A DNA stretch of 64,000 nt, taken from the NCBI RefSeq assembly GCF_021018895.1, contig NC_079380.1, positions 711,001-775,000 of the forward strand. The letters run 5' to 3'. The position numbers and the translations under genes are program-made. Numbering within the stretch: the first letter of the stretch is position 1; every line of letters starts with the position of its first letter. Shown in pieces: positions 34,094 through 48,300 of this stretch. Under the pieces are notes generated by a model, which saw only the letters and a list, made by a program, of their open reading frames with translations, searched no databases and was not told where the DNA came from. The stretch is from Seriola aureovittata (lineage: Eukaryota; Chordata; Actinopteri; Carangiformes; Carangidae).

Positions 34094-37000
34094 AAGTCCT
34101 GAGTGAGTCCAGACTCCTGCCGAGCACAGACCCAGCCTTTTTGACCAGCTTGTCCAGTCTCTTTGTGTTCATGTTGGACATGCTGCTGTCCCAGCAGACT
34201 GCAGTATTAAAGAGTTACACTGGTCACCACTGACTGATAAAACATGTGCAGCATTTCACTGCAGACGTCAAAGGACCTGAGCCTCCTCAGGAAAAAGATC
34301 CAGCTCTGCCCCTTCAGGTAGATGGTCTCTGTGTTCAGGGACCAGTCCAGTTCACTGTCCAGGTGCACACCTAGGTATTTATAAGTGTGCACCACCTCAA
34401 TGTCCTTCCCTCGAATGTTGACTGGCTGAAGGATGGGCTTAGACCTCCGAAAGTCCATGACCATCTCCTTGGTCTTGGAGGTGTTCAGAAGGAGGCAGTT
34501 CTTGTTGTTCCATTCACTGAAGGCCATCGTCAGATCCCTGTACTCCTCTTCCTGCCCGTTCCTGATACACGCAACAATAGCTGAGTCATCCGAGTATTTC
34601 TGGATGTGGCAGGACTCAGAGTTGTATTTAAAGTGGGCTGTATACAGGGTGAACAGGAATGGAGCCTGAACAGTTCCCTGTGGAGCCCCAGTGCTGCTCA
34701 TCACTGTCCCTGAGACACAGTTACCCAGCCTGATGTGCTGTGGTTGTCTTGTCAGGTAATCCACAATCCAGGACGTGTTCAACCTGTGGCATCAGAAGGT
34801 GGAGAAGCAGCCGCTCCAGGGTCTTCATGATGTGTGATGTGAGGGCCACCGGTCTGTAGTCATTTATCTCAGCCGGTCGTCCTACTTTAGGTACCGGAAC
34901 AAGACATGATGTTTTCCACAGGACCGGGACCCTCCCTGTTTGAAGGCTTAAGTTAAAGATCCTCTGGAGAGGCTCAGCCAGCTGGGCTGCACAGTCCTTT
35001 AACAGCCTCGGAGACACATCATCCGGGCCTATTGCCTCTCCAGGGCGTAGCCTCTTGAGCTCCACCCTCACCTCCTCCACTGTAAAGGACAGGAGGCTTG
35101 ACCTCAGTGTGGAGGGAGGTGCAGCTGCAGTGTCAGGTTGTGGAGGAGATGCTGTAGGAGAAGCTGCAGTTGAAGCAGTGGGAGAGAGAACAGGCTGTGT
35201 CACACCTGTTGTAGAACAGGTTGAACTCATTGGCCTTGTCCACATCACCTGTTGCCTGGCTGTTCTTCTCTTTATAGCCAGTGATGGTCCTCATCCCCTT
35301 CCACACCTCTCTGGTGTTGTTGTGCTGCAGTTTCCTCTCTACTTTCTTTTTGTAGTCCTCCTTCGCCTGCTTTAATCTCCTCTTCAGCTCATGTTGCACA
35401 CACCTGAGCTTCTCCCTGTCTCCATCCCTGAAGGCCTCCTTTTTCTGGTTGAAGAGGGTCTTGATGTTACTGATGATTCAGGGTTTGTTGTTTGGAAAGC
35501 AGTGTACAATCCTTGCTGGTAATATTGTGTCCATACAGAAGTTAATGTAGTCTGTGGTACATTCAACCATTCTATCAAGGTCAGGGTCCTTGCTTTTATC
35601 ATTTTCCTGTGACTCCAACAGGACATTCCAATCTGTGCACTCAAAACAGTCTCTTACAGACTCACTGGCCTCCGGGGTCCAGTTCCTGAATGAGCGGGTG
35701 GTTGCAGCCTGCCTCAGTACACAGGGCTTGTAGGAAGACTGAACAAAAACCAGATTATGATCTGATCTGCCAAGCGGTGGTAGAACTGAAGCAGTGTAGG
35801 ACTCCTTGACATTTACATACAACAGATCCAGTGTCTTATTTTCCCTTGTGGGACAGTCATCGTACTGAGTGAAGCCAGATAGGTGAGAGGTGAGAGTGAC
35901 ATGGTTAAAATCCCCCGATATTGCAATGAATGCATCAGGGTGCTGGGTCTGTACTCTTGTAACAGTCTCGTGGATGTCGTCACATTCAACTACAAGCTTT
36001 GCTCGTGGTTGAATGTAAACAACAATGGCAAGAATGTGTGAGAACTTCCTCGGTACATAGTACGGTCTAAGACCGACTGCCAACAGTTCAATATCCCAAC
36101 AGCAGATCATCTTCTTCACTGTGCTGGGACTGGGGTTGCACCAAGCAGAACCAGTCCTCCACCTTTATTCTTCCCACTTGCTCTGGCGTCTCTGTCCGCT
36201 CGTACTGCAGTGAAGCTGGGTAAATCCACACAACGGTCAGGAGTGTTGTCGAATAACCAGGTCTCCGTGAAACACCTGAGACTACACTCACAATATGCTT
36301 GCTGGTTCTTCACAAGTGCCTCCAGTTCATCACACTTGTTAGCCAGGGAGTTGACATTTCCCATGAGGATCAATGGTAGAAAAAGGCTTATATCTCCATC
36401 TCCTAGCCTTTAGCTTAGCCCCGGCTCTGCATCCACAGTACGGCTTCCTCAGTTCAGCTGGTATGGGACGTTTGTCTCCATATCTGGTAAACTTTAAAGC
36501 CAGGAGTTCTTCCTTTGTGTACATTATTTTCTCCATCGTCAGACGAAACAACGACGTAGAATAAAAAACATCAATCGACAAAAAATATACTAATATATAG
36601 AAATGTGTTCCAAAAAACTACGAGCTATGCGGACTTGCTGCAATTTGTTGCCAGTGCATCAATGTAGTGATAAGGGCTAAAAAGTCTGCTCTACAAAACA
36701 CTAAAAACATGTGATTTTCCCTCTGGTTACCAGAGAATTAATATGAAATTCTTGTTTAGCATAGGAAGTAATAATTATTTCTACCAACATGCAAAGTGTG
36801 GCTCTTTAATTCTGCTGCTGAAGGTGTTTAGATCTTTTATTGCTGTTTCTATTGTTGTCACCTATGTGCTGTTGAACTTTCATGACTAGCCCGGACTGAA
36901 ATTTCTACTCTGCCCCTATTTTAAAACATCAAATCATTTGCAAAACAGAAGGCTATAATTTTGATGAAAAGATGTGATTATAAAAAGAAAAAAAAAGCAA

Positions 37001-39355
37001 TAGGAAGAGTTAAAAGGTGAGAGAGTCAGGTGGTGAATCGACAGGTGATCCCTCCCCCATCAAACTGAACTAAGCTCCTGCTTCAGTTCAGTCCTGAATG
37101 TTCAATCATTATCATTAAAATTGTATTGTTATGGCGAGGGATGTGGGCTGCCAACATTTTTAAGATTCTCAAGTGGGTCATGAGTTGGAAAAGCTTGGGA
37201 ACCACTGCCGTAAACAACATTATTACTATATCATCACATTTTCTGAAATACTGCATTTAGAGGTTACACCTAACAATGTGAAAAGTTAATCCTAAAGTAT
37301 GTTTCAAGTGTGCTGCTCTAAAAGTAAATCATGAAGTGAAGCAGGTTGGTTATTAAAAGTTAATGACAGTTTACTGGTAATTCATCTGAATGTGTCTTTG
37401 TCTCTTAGATTCTATGGACCAGTTCATGTTTCATACATTTCTTTGCGGCACCAATGAAAAAAACATAAAGGTGCAGAGAACAGAACAGTGATGGACCCTG
37501 GCTCAGTTATTATTCATCCTTACTTCTGCACTACTACCAACAAATACCACAGGCAGAACTGAAGCCGGCCCATGAGGAAGGACATCATGCATGTGAGCCT
37601 GAGTTTCCTCTTTGTCAGTCATGCAAACTGCAGGTCCTCCCTCATCAACCAGCCACGCTCCAGTAGGCTGACTCGCTGATGTTAGCATAGCAGGCTGTAG
37701 CCACAGTAGCCTGTTCTGCTGGTGCTGCTGTGGTGTCTGCGTCTTTGATTGTGGTAAATCAAAAGAAAACTGCTTATGAAGACAGAAGCTCTGAGCTGCG
37801 TTCAGTGTCCTCTGAAAATGACAGCAGTTGTGGTAATGAAGATAACAATCATTTCACCAAAGTAAAACCAGCAGACCAGCGCAACTCTGAAGTCTAATCA
37901 GGGCCGTGATACGTAGCATAATGGGTCTAGATAGGGGCTGGGTGGATCCTGGCCCTGGTGCTCCATGCTAACACACTGCAAAGGATCCCCAGTGTTATAT
38001 CAAGCTGTTTAGCTCTATAGCTAAAAGGTTAGATAAAACTGAATGATGTAAATGTAAACCATTAAAGGCTCAGGTCACCACTTCAGCAAGCCGAGTGTTT
38101 AGTAAGAGCAGAATCTGCACAAATCAAAATGCTTTTATTAATATTCTGATCATGCGATGCCAACTTCAAAGAATAACTTACTTTGTCCTGTACACTTGTC
38201 TCATTAGACAAATTATATTTGATTATATTTGATATTTGATAGTCTGACCGACTGTTTCATTGACGCAGGTAATCACAGGTCTGGCGTCACATGCTGGGGG
38301 GTAAACACTGACTAAGGGTGAGTGGCAGCAACATTTACACAGTTTCACACCGTCACTGTAAGTGTTACTATGGAAACCCGAGCCACAGACTCACAGGACA
38401 CCTGAATTACTCTGGAGTAGAAATCAACTTTATCCAGCACAGATGACATGTTTAGCCTAGCTTAGCACAACGACTGGAGCAGGGGGAAACTGTTAGACTA
38501 GTTAGCTACCCAACGTGATACAATTCAGCTTCTAATAGCTCCAAAGTAGAGCCAGACCGATTTCACAGATACTTCTGTTAAGCAATAATACAGTGGAAAT
38601 GCTCGGGTCAAGTCAAGTTATAAAGGCAGCATTTTATGTATATTTGATCCTTTGTTTTCATTCAAGTTAAATATATATATATACTGTATATATATATATA
38701 TATATATACATATTTGTTGTTTGTTTTTTATTTAGAGTTATTTATCTTTATAGTTATTTTATTTAATTCCCAGTGAAGTTTACCGTTTCAGTGCACTGAT
38801 GTCATTTTGGACAATAGAGTTTATTGTTAAACTGTAAAATATCCCGCTTTCATGACATATCTTTTTCACAAGTGTTTATCGATATTTTTTACACCCTGAT
38901 ATCGGTATCAGCATCGGTCCCAAAAATCCAATATCGGTCTGGCTCTACTCCAAAGCACAGTGACATGGATTTTTTTATGTGACTGTTGGTGAGGCAGCAA
39001 ACAGGACCATGTCCAATGTGTCCAGAGTCTTTAATGGAAAAAAATCCAATTCTGGATGAATCTGACCTTGAGCTGCACAGAAACATCTGTTGTTTGTGTT
39101 TGTGCTGACCTTAACACTGACTTCAGTTATAATTAGTGTATCTCAAGATAGGACTATCCACTCAAACAGGTGAGAACGGCCCAGGTCACTACTGCCCAAA
39201 GAAATTCTATTGTCTGATCTCAAGCTACTGGAGCCCAAGCAGAGCCATTAGTTTCCATCCACCCAACCTCAAGAATATTTTCATCAATTAATAATACACT
39301 CTCACACTGCAGCAAAAATCAACCAAGTAACAGCTAACAACACAACCAACACACA

Positions 39356-39387
<32 letters not shown>

Positions 39388-42300
39388 CGCACACACACAC
39401 ACACACACATGTATATCAACCTGCAGTGTTGGACTTGCCTGGGTTTCTGGCACTCAGAAATGCTGGAGGGCAGAGGGTGTAACAGACAGACCGGTGGAAC
39501 AAAACAATTAAACAGAAAAATGAAGATACACTGTGGCTGTCAGTAAATGAAACAACAAAACTAAAATCCCCTACACAAGAGCTCAGTTGGACTTCAGAAA
39601 CCAGGTCCCAGCTGTGTTACTCACCAGTTGCTGAGGAGCCTCAGAACTCCTGGATTCAGACTTGAACTTCCGGACGTTGGACATGCTGAGAGGCAGCAGT
39701 CCAAACCTGCAGAGGACACAACAGTCATGGTGGAGATGTATAATCATATCTCATCAAAAAATATAGATATCCTATAAATATCAAAATAACTTCTGCCTGA
39801 AATGTGACTTGACACCATGAATCAAGAAGCTGTTTGTGCTTCTTAAATCAGATTTAAATAATAATTTCACACAATTAGAATCTATTTCATGTCATTACTT
39901 AGTGAGGTTTTTGTAGCTGCTTTAAACTGCTTTAAAACACTATTTAACATTTTGATTCTTTTGTTAGATGAAGACTTTTGAACTTCCTTTATCCATTTAT
40001 TTTGTATTTTCACACCTTATCTGGACTAAATGTAATTTGTCCCTCTACAGTCCAAAATGTGTTGTATTCATTACTTCTGTTTATAGATGTTTATAAAAGC
40101 CCAACTGTAAGACTCAGCTCCTGGGTCAGATCTGGGGTTACTAGAAACCAAGAGGACCTGTGAAGACCTCCGCTCTAATAGTGCAATGAGGGACCAGCAG
40201 TCGCTGCACATCATCTCAGTGACAGTGTGGTTTGTTTCTGCGAATTAGATTCATGTCACAAATTTAATGAGTTATTAATGCCACATAGAGCTTCTAGCAT
40301 TGACCTCTGACCTGATCTGGCTGCTGGCCAGTGGCAGGATGTTGTACGGCTCCTGGGAGTTTAGACTGCTGCTCCGTGAGGTGAACTGCTTCTCTGAGCC
40401 TGTCAGCAGCCCTAGCAGCACCTGAAACACAACACCACATTGTGACACAGCCACAAGTACATGGGGGCAATAATATAGATCAACTAGAAAATTCCAGGGA
40501 AATTTTTAGTGCCACGGGGGCTACTGCCGGGATGAGTACATGATTTATTTCCAGTGTTCAAAAGTCACCCTGATAATACTCTGGTTTTGAGAAATGTCTT
40601 GATATAAAAGACTCTGATATAAAACAATGTCACATCCCTCCATCGTGTATTATGTGGGAAATATCTCATATTCTGTGTTGTTTTTTTTAATAAAACAAGA
40701 GGCAACATGTCTTCAAACTGGCATTTAAAGGGTTAAAATCCCGAAAACTAATAAACATTTGGTAGGTTTGAGCAGAACTGAAGTGGTTTAAAGGGGACCT
40801 ATTATGCAAAATGCACTTTTCCATGGTTTTCTATCAGTAGTATGTGTCCCTGGCGTGTCTACGGACCCCCCAAACATGAGAAAAGTCCATCCTCTCCGTC
40901 TTTTGCTTTCTCCACCTTTCAAGAAATGTGTGCTCAAACGAGCGAAATGGAGATTCGCCCCTGGTGACGTCAAGAAGGGCGATGCCCCTCCCCCCGGATG
41001 GGTGACGCTCCCCGAGCTAGGTGTGTGTTCCGCCCTCTGAGTCCGTGTTGCAGACGGTATCGTTACTTCCCTCGCGAACACTGGCTTTCGGTAGAACAAT
41101 GTCGAAGGTACAGCGAAACACAGTAGTTGCTTTGTTGTTGGCTGCACAAACCAACACAGATTTTTTAATCCCTACGCCCGAGGATCTGAAGACCCAGTGG
41201 ATTAATTTTATTTTTGATGGAAATGTTCCCGCTCCAACTCCGAAAGTGTTGTACGTGTGTGCTAACCATTTCACCTCGGACTGCTTTCTCAACGAGGGCC
41301 AGGACAACGCAGGATTTCCTACAAGTCTCAAGATAAAGCTTGGATCAGCACCGACTGTCTGTGACCCAACTTTGAACTTCGGAGCTGTAAGTTTTACCAT
41401 TTTATGTTGCTTTACTGTTTGTTCACGAGAGCCTGTTGCGTGTGTTGTTAGCATGGCAGCTAACGTGGCTAACGTTTAGCGTCGTCGACGCGCACCCGGG
41501 TATAGCGGGGTACAGATTGTATGTAATTCTTCTGCTTGGTATCGCCGTGTGACATTGATAAGAGCCACCCTGTTAAATGTATTATATTTTAAAGGCGTTT
41601 TAGCTGTCTGTAAAGTCAAGCCGGTAAAATTCGGACTAAAAATAGGCTTTGTACTGATTAGCGTAGGTGTCCGGGCTTGTTTATTAGTGCTGTGAAAGTT
41701 ATTATTGAGAGTCATGCCTTATAACGGCCGTTTTAACGTTTATATCATGTTCACAGATACAGTGCCTGTAGGGAATATCTAGATAAGCGCAGAGTTAAGG
41801 GGATATGTCCAAGGGGATAGTCTATAATACACATTTTTTGCATCTTGCACATATAATGAGCTATTTGCAGCATTTACAAGCTATTGACAACCCAGTTTAC
41901 ACATAATTGAGAGCATCTGTTATCATTCTTGCACTGTTTGCAGCTGTTGCCATAACTACACATTTGAGGAGATGTTGGTGTAACCTCTGTTTCCTCTGTT
42001 CAGGCCATCTATACAGCTTCCTGCAACAGGGGATGTTGCATGCCAGACTGACCCACTGCAGGCACACAGTTATCCTTGAAGATCTTCAGCCTCACATCAG
42101 AAGTACAGGTCTGTAGCCATCTGAAGTGCATCTACTTTTGATAAACCTAACAGTCATTTATCAGTCTTGGAATAATGTGCAGGTAAATGAAGCTGTGGTT
42201 ACTTAGAACTTGTGAGAGTGTGTAGGCTAAGGTTTCTGTCATCATCTGTCACCTGGCTGCCATGTACTACAATGAAAATGCTGACCGACCACAAGCCCAA

Positions 42301-45300
42301 ACAAAAGAAGGTGAACCACTGTTCAAGGTCCAATTTCCAAAAGCCATGAAGGGAGAATGCAGAGCTACACCAGTTAAGACTGAGGCGACATTCTATAAGT
42401 GTTATATTATTTTATTTTTCAACCAAAAAATGTTTTGTACACATTGTATTAAATATTGCACATATAATGTTATGACAGTTCCATCAATAACAAAATACAG
42501 TAAAGAAAATGTCAGGAGGTATTTAGAAACAGACTCAGTCATTGTTTTGTAAAAAAAAAAAAAAAAAAAAAAAAGTGAAAAATGTAAAAAAAAATCTTTT
42601 GTGTTTTATCAAACAGGGAATGTGGTGGACCTCATATTTGAAAAAGTCTTTGTGACCTGGGACCATACACAGAAGCTGCTTTGGCCATCCCCATCCCAGA
42701 GGACCTCACTGCACAGTTCGAGCGGCCTGAGAAGGAGGAGGTCATATCCAGCTCTGTGTCCCGGTTCTATCATGGGCCAGTCTAAAACCCACATACCGGC
42801 CTGTGGCGTCAGGAAACACGGCATGGATGCGTAGGACCACGCAGGCTGGAATGACGACCCAGATTCTGCAACCAAGGAAGCACCAGCTCACAAAGCTCCT
42901 ATAGGCTAGATACCTGTACTGACTAAAACAACTGGACAGGGCATTTAGTCTTGCAAACATATATCTATGTTGTGTCTCACAATTTTTTATATGGATCCAG
43001 TGAATCCTACAGTTTTTTCATCATCACTAATTATAACTGCCTCATTTGATGTAAATAAATGCTTGATTGTTACTAAAGAAATGACTCCTCTGAATTCATA
43101 TATTATATGCACACTATCTGCTGATAGAAGAACTTTACAAATCAAAGAGCAGCTAAACTAATTTATTTGAGGGTGTGTTACTCTATTTGTGGTGTGTTAT
43201 TACCATTGTAAAATTATGTGCACTGAAGTAAAACAAGACTGTCTAACATCTTTTATTTAGATTGAAACTATGTTTTAACAAAGAAGCAAAACGTACTGGT
43301 GTATTCCTCTCAACCGTAAAGGACCATAGTCAGTGCGGTACATGTTGCAGGCAGAACACATTGAGGCAGAGCGGCTCCAACCCAGGACGGTCTACCATAC
43401 ATGGTAAATCTTCCACGATCTCCCATAGCCATCTGGTAACCTACAGTGAATTGCAAATGGTAAATTCTATGGTTGATTATAAATGTAATGTAATCAAAAC
43501 AAATTAGTGATTAGTTTGTCCAGTGAGAATGCTACCTGCGGTATCTCCTAGCAGCAGATGTTCTCAGCTTCTGTGGGCATGGTTGCACAGTTTCCACAGG
43601 AGCACCTGTCCAAAATATAGAGAAAAATGGAAACATTCACCAAAATATAAAGCTTGTGAAATTCAAACACTGACAGACAGTGGAGCTAAGGTGGGTAAGA
43701 AGTAAGCTTGGCTACATATCAAGTGCATATAACAGAGGTAATTTATAACATGTCACTTATTGCATATAATGTGGAGCTTGACAACAGTGTAGTGTAGAAA
43801 ACTGCACAGTTCAGTCTTTGACTAAAGATTACTGTTGCTGTCAGACATGTTTATGCTGATTTACAGCTTTCATTGTAATACACAAAATAAATTTACTTCA
43901 TAAAGGAAGATGTCATGATGAGCATCTCTGCTCAAAACATGGAGAAAAATTATTTACTTTGTCAGCATCTATTAAAATATCTGACTAGTACTGACATTGA
44001 ACACCTGTAGCAGTCTACATACAACAAACATTTTCAGACTGTAAAAGTATATCTAAGGAGGCATGACAGATAACTACATTACACTATTCACAATAGTGCT
44101 TATTTACCAAAAGAGCTCCCAGTAATGACGAGACAGTAACAGTTAGCATTAGCTACCTAGCTACATGTTAGTAACTGTGTGCCAGCACTCATCAACAAAC
44201 TCAAAATGTAATGTCAAAATACACAAAATTGGTTACCAACCATTCAGAAACGTCCTGCTGCAGTTGTAGAGTTTGAACTTCTTCAGCAGCTTCTCCCTCT
44301 GGCTCAGATTCTGGATAAAAGTTGTGTGGTTGAACCAAATCGCTACCGACGCCAGGTTGCCGGTCACGGTCACCGTAAACATTAGAGCATGGTGCCAGAA
44401 GCCCGAACGGCATCCCCTTCCGGAGAGGGGCGTGGTCAGGCACAGCTCATTGCATTTAAAGCTACAGACACAGAAACAGCCTGTTCTGAACAGGGCTCAA
44501 AAAGAGGGGTTTACAGGCATGCTGAAATATAGGATCGGAGTGGATTTTTTAGCAAAAAGCTTCAAATACATGCTTTGGGGACCTCTGAGACTTATTCAAA
44601 CTTGTTGAAAAGGAGCATAATATGTCCCCTTTAAGAGATTTATGCAAAAAAAGCAGAAAAAAATATTGATATATGATGATTTTATAGCATTTTCTTTGTG
44701 TGTCCTTTTTTGGACGCGAGGAACCCCAGAGGGTACAAAATGTGTTACCAGTGTATAATAGACCTGTAACAGTAACTGACATTAGATTTTAAAAATATGT
44801 CAAAAAAGACACTTTCTTGCAGAAATCCATACCTTCAGCTGTAACACAGCCAAAATGATCAGCAAATCAAAAAAGAAAAGTGAAGAAAATGTCCAAAAAA
44901 GGACAGAGGGACCCCTGAGGGTTAATAAATCCCATGAACCGCTATTTAAATTACCACTATTATGTTTTTTTCTGTGCTAAATTTAACATTACTGGGGAGG
45001 AGAGCAACGCGACTAGAAGTGACAGCGAGAGAGGGCTAGTAGCTTCTCCTCTCCTCTGTCTCAGCGGAGACCGTCACAACTTCATTCACTCTTTTAACAA
45101 AACAAAAAAAAAAAGCAACGAAGGAAGCAGTAAATGGACTTACATATTTAAGACCTAACTAAATGTAATTTAAGACCTAACATGCGGCTAATGTAAAGCT
45201 AGCAGAGCTTGGAGAGTTGGTTATCTGGTTGCTAGGCGCGCGCACGCACGCACACAGGTCAGGAGCTGCCGTTGCCATGGCAATGTGAAAATCTGCCCAG

Positions 45301-48300
45301 AATTTGGCTTCTTCATGGCTTCAAACAACTGCAAATTATGAGAAAACCGTTACTTCTTTTCATAAACCGAAAAGACCGTGCCAGACACTGAAGCCAGAAG
45401 TTTCTACAGTCTCTATTTTATTCAGATATTCCTTAAAATGAGTGAGTAAGCTCAGTGCGAAGACAGAGAGAGATTCTTTTGAAAAAAAAAGACAATTACA
45501 TTAGGTGTCAATGAGAGTGAGACAGGTATTGCTGCCGGACTCGGCACCCCCGTTTAAATTTTGTGCAGACCCTGCCTGTCAAAGTTACATTTTATGAATC
45601 CCAACAACTATGTCTACATTTTCAGAAAGAATTATTTGTCTCCTTTTTACGGTTTGGCCGTGAGCTCGAGTTAAAAATAAAAATAAAGGTTATTTTTTAC
45701 TGCTTCACGCACTCTAGCCAACTGACGCTTTCACTCTAACTTTGAAGAAAAAGTGATTTGCACTCCTCCTTTGAGTGCTCACAGTGTGAAAAGTTTACAT
45801 GTTATGTAAAAACAGTTCCTGTCTTTTTGAGAGAGCAGAAGTTTTCCTCCGTTTTATAGTTTGAATCACATTTCTACGTGCAGGTATGAGAGAGCTGGGT
45901 GACTCAGAAAAAAGGTGCAATTTTGTCGAAAAAAGGTGGGTTTCTAAAGAAAATTCCAATGCATTTCTAATGCATTATTTATTCCCAGTTTTTTGGGAAT
46001 AACTTTGGGAAAAATTGGAATTTTAACACCAAAAGTCATAGCACCCCTTGCGGGATCAAGACGCACGTTTTGATGTAAATACTACCGGGGTTTTCTCAAA
46101 GCTGCGGGATGAGTTACGCGCCGAAATTTGGCGGAAGAATAATAAACCCGAAACAGAAGATTAATAGATGCCTCAGGGCTCCGCCCCGAGGCACTCCTCT
46201 AAACCCTAGATTCTAATCTATCCCTGTCACCCATGCTTTTAGTGTGTATGCCAAGAATAACTTTCTGTTACAGGGGGTGTGGCCAGGAGAACAGAGATAG
46301 GTCAGGTGTTTGGTGAAGGAGGACAGAGAGAGAGAGGTCTTAGCTGTCTGCAACCCAGTTGGTTTGGTTGGTGGAAGTTTGTTTGAGTTACTTTAATCTG
46401 CCACAAGCCAATGGACTTTCAATTCCTTCAATACCAATTTATTTTGGTGATTTGTTTGGTGTACAGCTCGACTGTTTTTGTCTTTGCTCTGAATTTGTGT
46501 GTTTGAATGTTCAGGGGCGGACAGTACCGATGTCCTCTGGGACAGGCGGTTGAGGTTGGTGTTCAGTGGAGGCGTGAACACGTCCAGGTCAAAGGGGTCG
46601 ATGAAGCTCTCCAGCCAATCACAGACCTCGTGGAATCTGGAAGACACATAACAATAACAGCTTCAGAACATTGAAGTGGACACCATGTAAAACTATTGTA
46701 CCAACCACGAAGAAACACAGCCGGAAAGAAACACCTGTGTGTATATGTTTCACACACAAAAGGAACTTTTCCAAACTTTATTATTGTAACCAAGCAACTG
46801 TTGCAGCTAAACACTGCAATGCCACGGATCAACTTTGCAGCTGCAGTCAGTTCTTCCACTTCATGCCACAGCCCAGACAAAAAAAAATATTCTGCTATGA
46901 TTAATATTTTGTTTAACATGCACCGTCAGGATAAATCCCAGCAGCACTTGCTCCTCTCTCATTACCACCCTGAACAAATACCTTAACCACAACTGCTCCA
47001 CTGGAGCTTTAAAGTTCTAATCTGTAACTTTTCCACATTAAAACATCTAAAACAATATGTTGTTGAGTTGTGTTCTTACATTATCCCAAGTGTTTCCATC
47101 AATTCTCAAACCAGAGAAATCTGTGATTTTAATCATGGTAACAGTACGTGTCATTGGTCTCCTGTCAATGACATCATATCCTCTATGATCACGTGTCAGT
47201 GTGTTTGTCTGACAGAAGCTCAACATTGACTTTTATCTAGTTTTAAGCCACATACACTTTTTACACCTTGGTGGTTTTCAGCTCTATATTTGAACCAGAT
47301 GAAGGATTTTAGTCGTCGGACGTCTGGATCTGAAGTTATCAGAGAAACAAGCTGAGGAAATGTTAGACAGCTCAGCTCCCAGCTGCTGGAGACGTCCTGT
47401 CCTGTGTCACTGAAGAGCGTCGCTGAATCTCTGATTTTTAAAGTCAAACTGCTTTATTCAGTGTTTCTACTGGTTTTAATCTCCTGGTGTGTTTGTTATG
47501 GAGAGGAGGACACCTCTGTGGATAATTCAGCTGCTGGTAAAAACCTGCTGAACGTCTGCTTCATAAGTTATCAGAGAAACAATCAGAACAAAGGTTAGCA
47601 TCAATCTCAGCTCCAATTCTTCCCTGAGTCTCTGTCCTCCGTACAGCGTCGCTCAAACACTGACTTTAAATGTGAAACTGCTTTATTCAGTGTTTTTAAC
47701 GGTTAGAATCACTGGGTCTGTTTGATTTCCTGAACCACTGACACTGAAGGAATCCGAACCGGGAGGAGACAAAAACTCCCATGATCCCACACTATTTCAT
47801 GACGTCACCCAACACCTTCTTTTATTATTGTTTTGATTGACGGACCCCTAGAGGCAGACATTACAGACTATTTGTTTTCTGAAGACATGACTTTCCTGAG
47901 GTAAACTCTTTGCAGCAAAGGTCTAAGAAATGACAAACTGTCTGTATTTTGCAGGGGCTGCAGACTTAAGTGTCAAATCAAAAAAAGTTCTTGAAAAAAT
48001 TTGCTGAGGAAAAATAGTATGAAAACAGTATTAAATATAATTTAAAGCTGCAAGCAGTGTTATGCTGGCCCTCGCCCTTCATGAACTTGGGGGGCGCCAC
48101 CAGGTGGCCACCTGTCACGGCCAACATGCATGATGTTCCTGTAAATCAAGTGAAAACCAGACCATGAGTTTTTGAGCTTTTAGGCTCAAAAAGTAGATTT
48201 TCATTCAGGACTAATAATAAATGGAGCAATTCCAGGGTCGGTGCTTGGGCCCTAATAAGTAAAAACTTATTAGAAGAGATAAATATATAAATTGAATGAA

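Larger units (their letters stand above)
40788..44634 (+). mobile_element. THAP-coding DNA transposon, ISL2EU/Harbinger-like, 3.85 kb
   Basis: The ends are terminal inverted repeats: TTAAAGGGGACCTATTATGC at the left and the complement of TTAAAGGGGACATATTATGC at the right, one mismatch in 20. Inside, 41100-41390 encodes a THAP-type zinc finger with QWINFIF, VCANHF and CFLN. The cysteine pair (CFVVGC, about 41130-41147) lies in another frame, so this domain is frameshifted. About 42262-42410 and 42610-42780 encode a second conserved protein ([13 protein letters not shown]; in a shifted frame [19 protein letters not shown]). I associate that protein with the nuclease-like ORF of ISL2EU elements, by memory only. 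The element sits in a cog1 intron, opposite strand, and is degraded. The target duplication cannot be read because the junction is TTTAA palindromic. Confidence 0.75.

Noticed and set aside
40788..41147. 119-codon minus-strand frame at the left end of the THAP transposon
   Set aside because: It is antisense to the THAP reading and to the element terminus, with no domain of its own.
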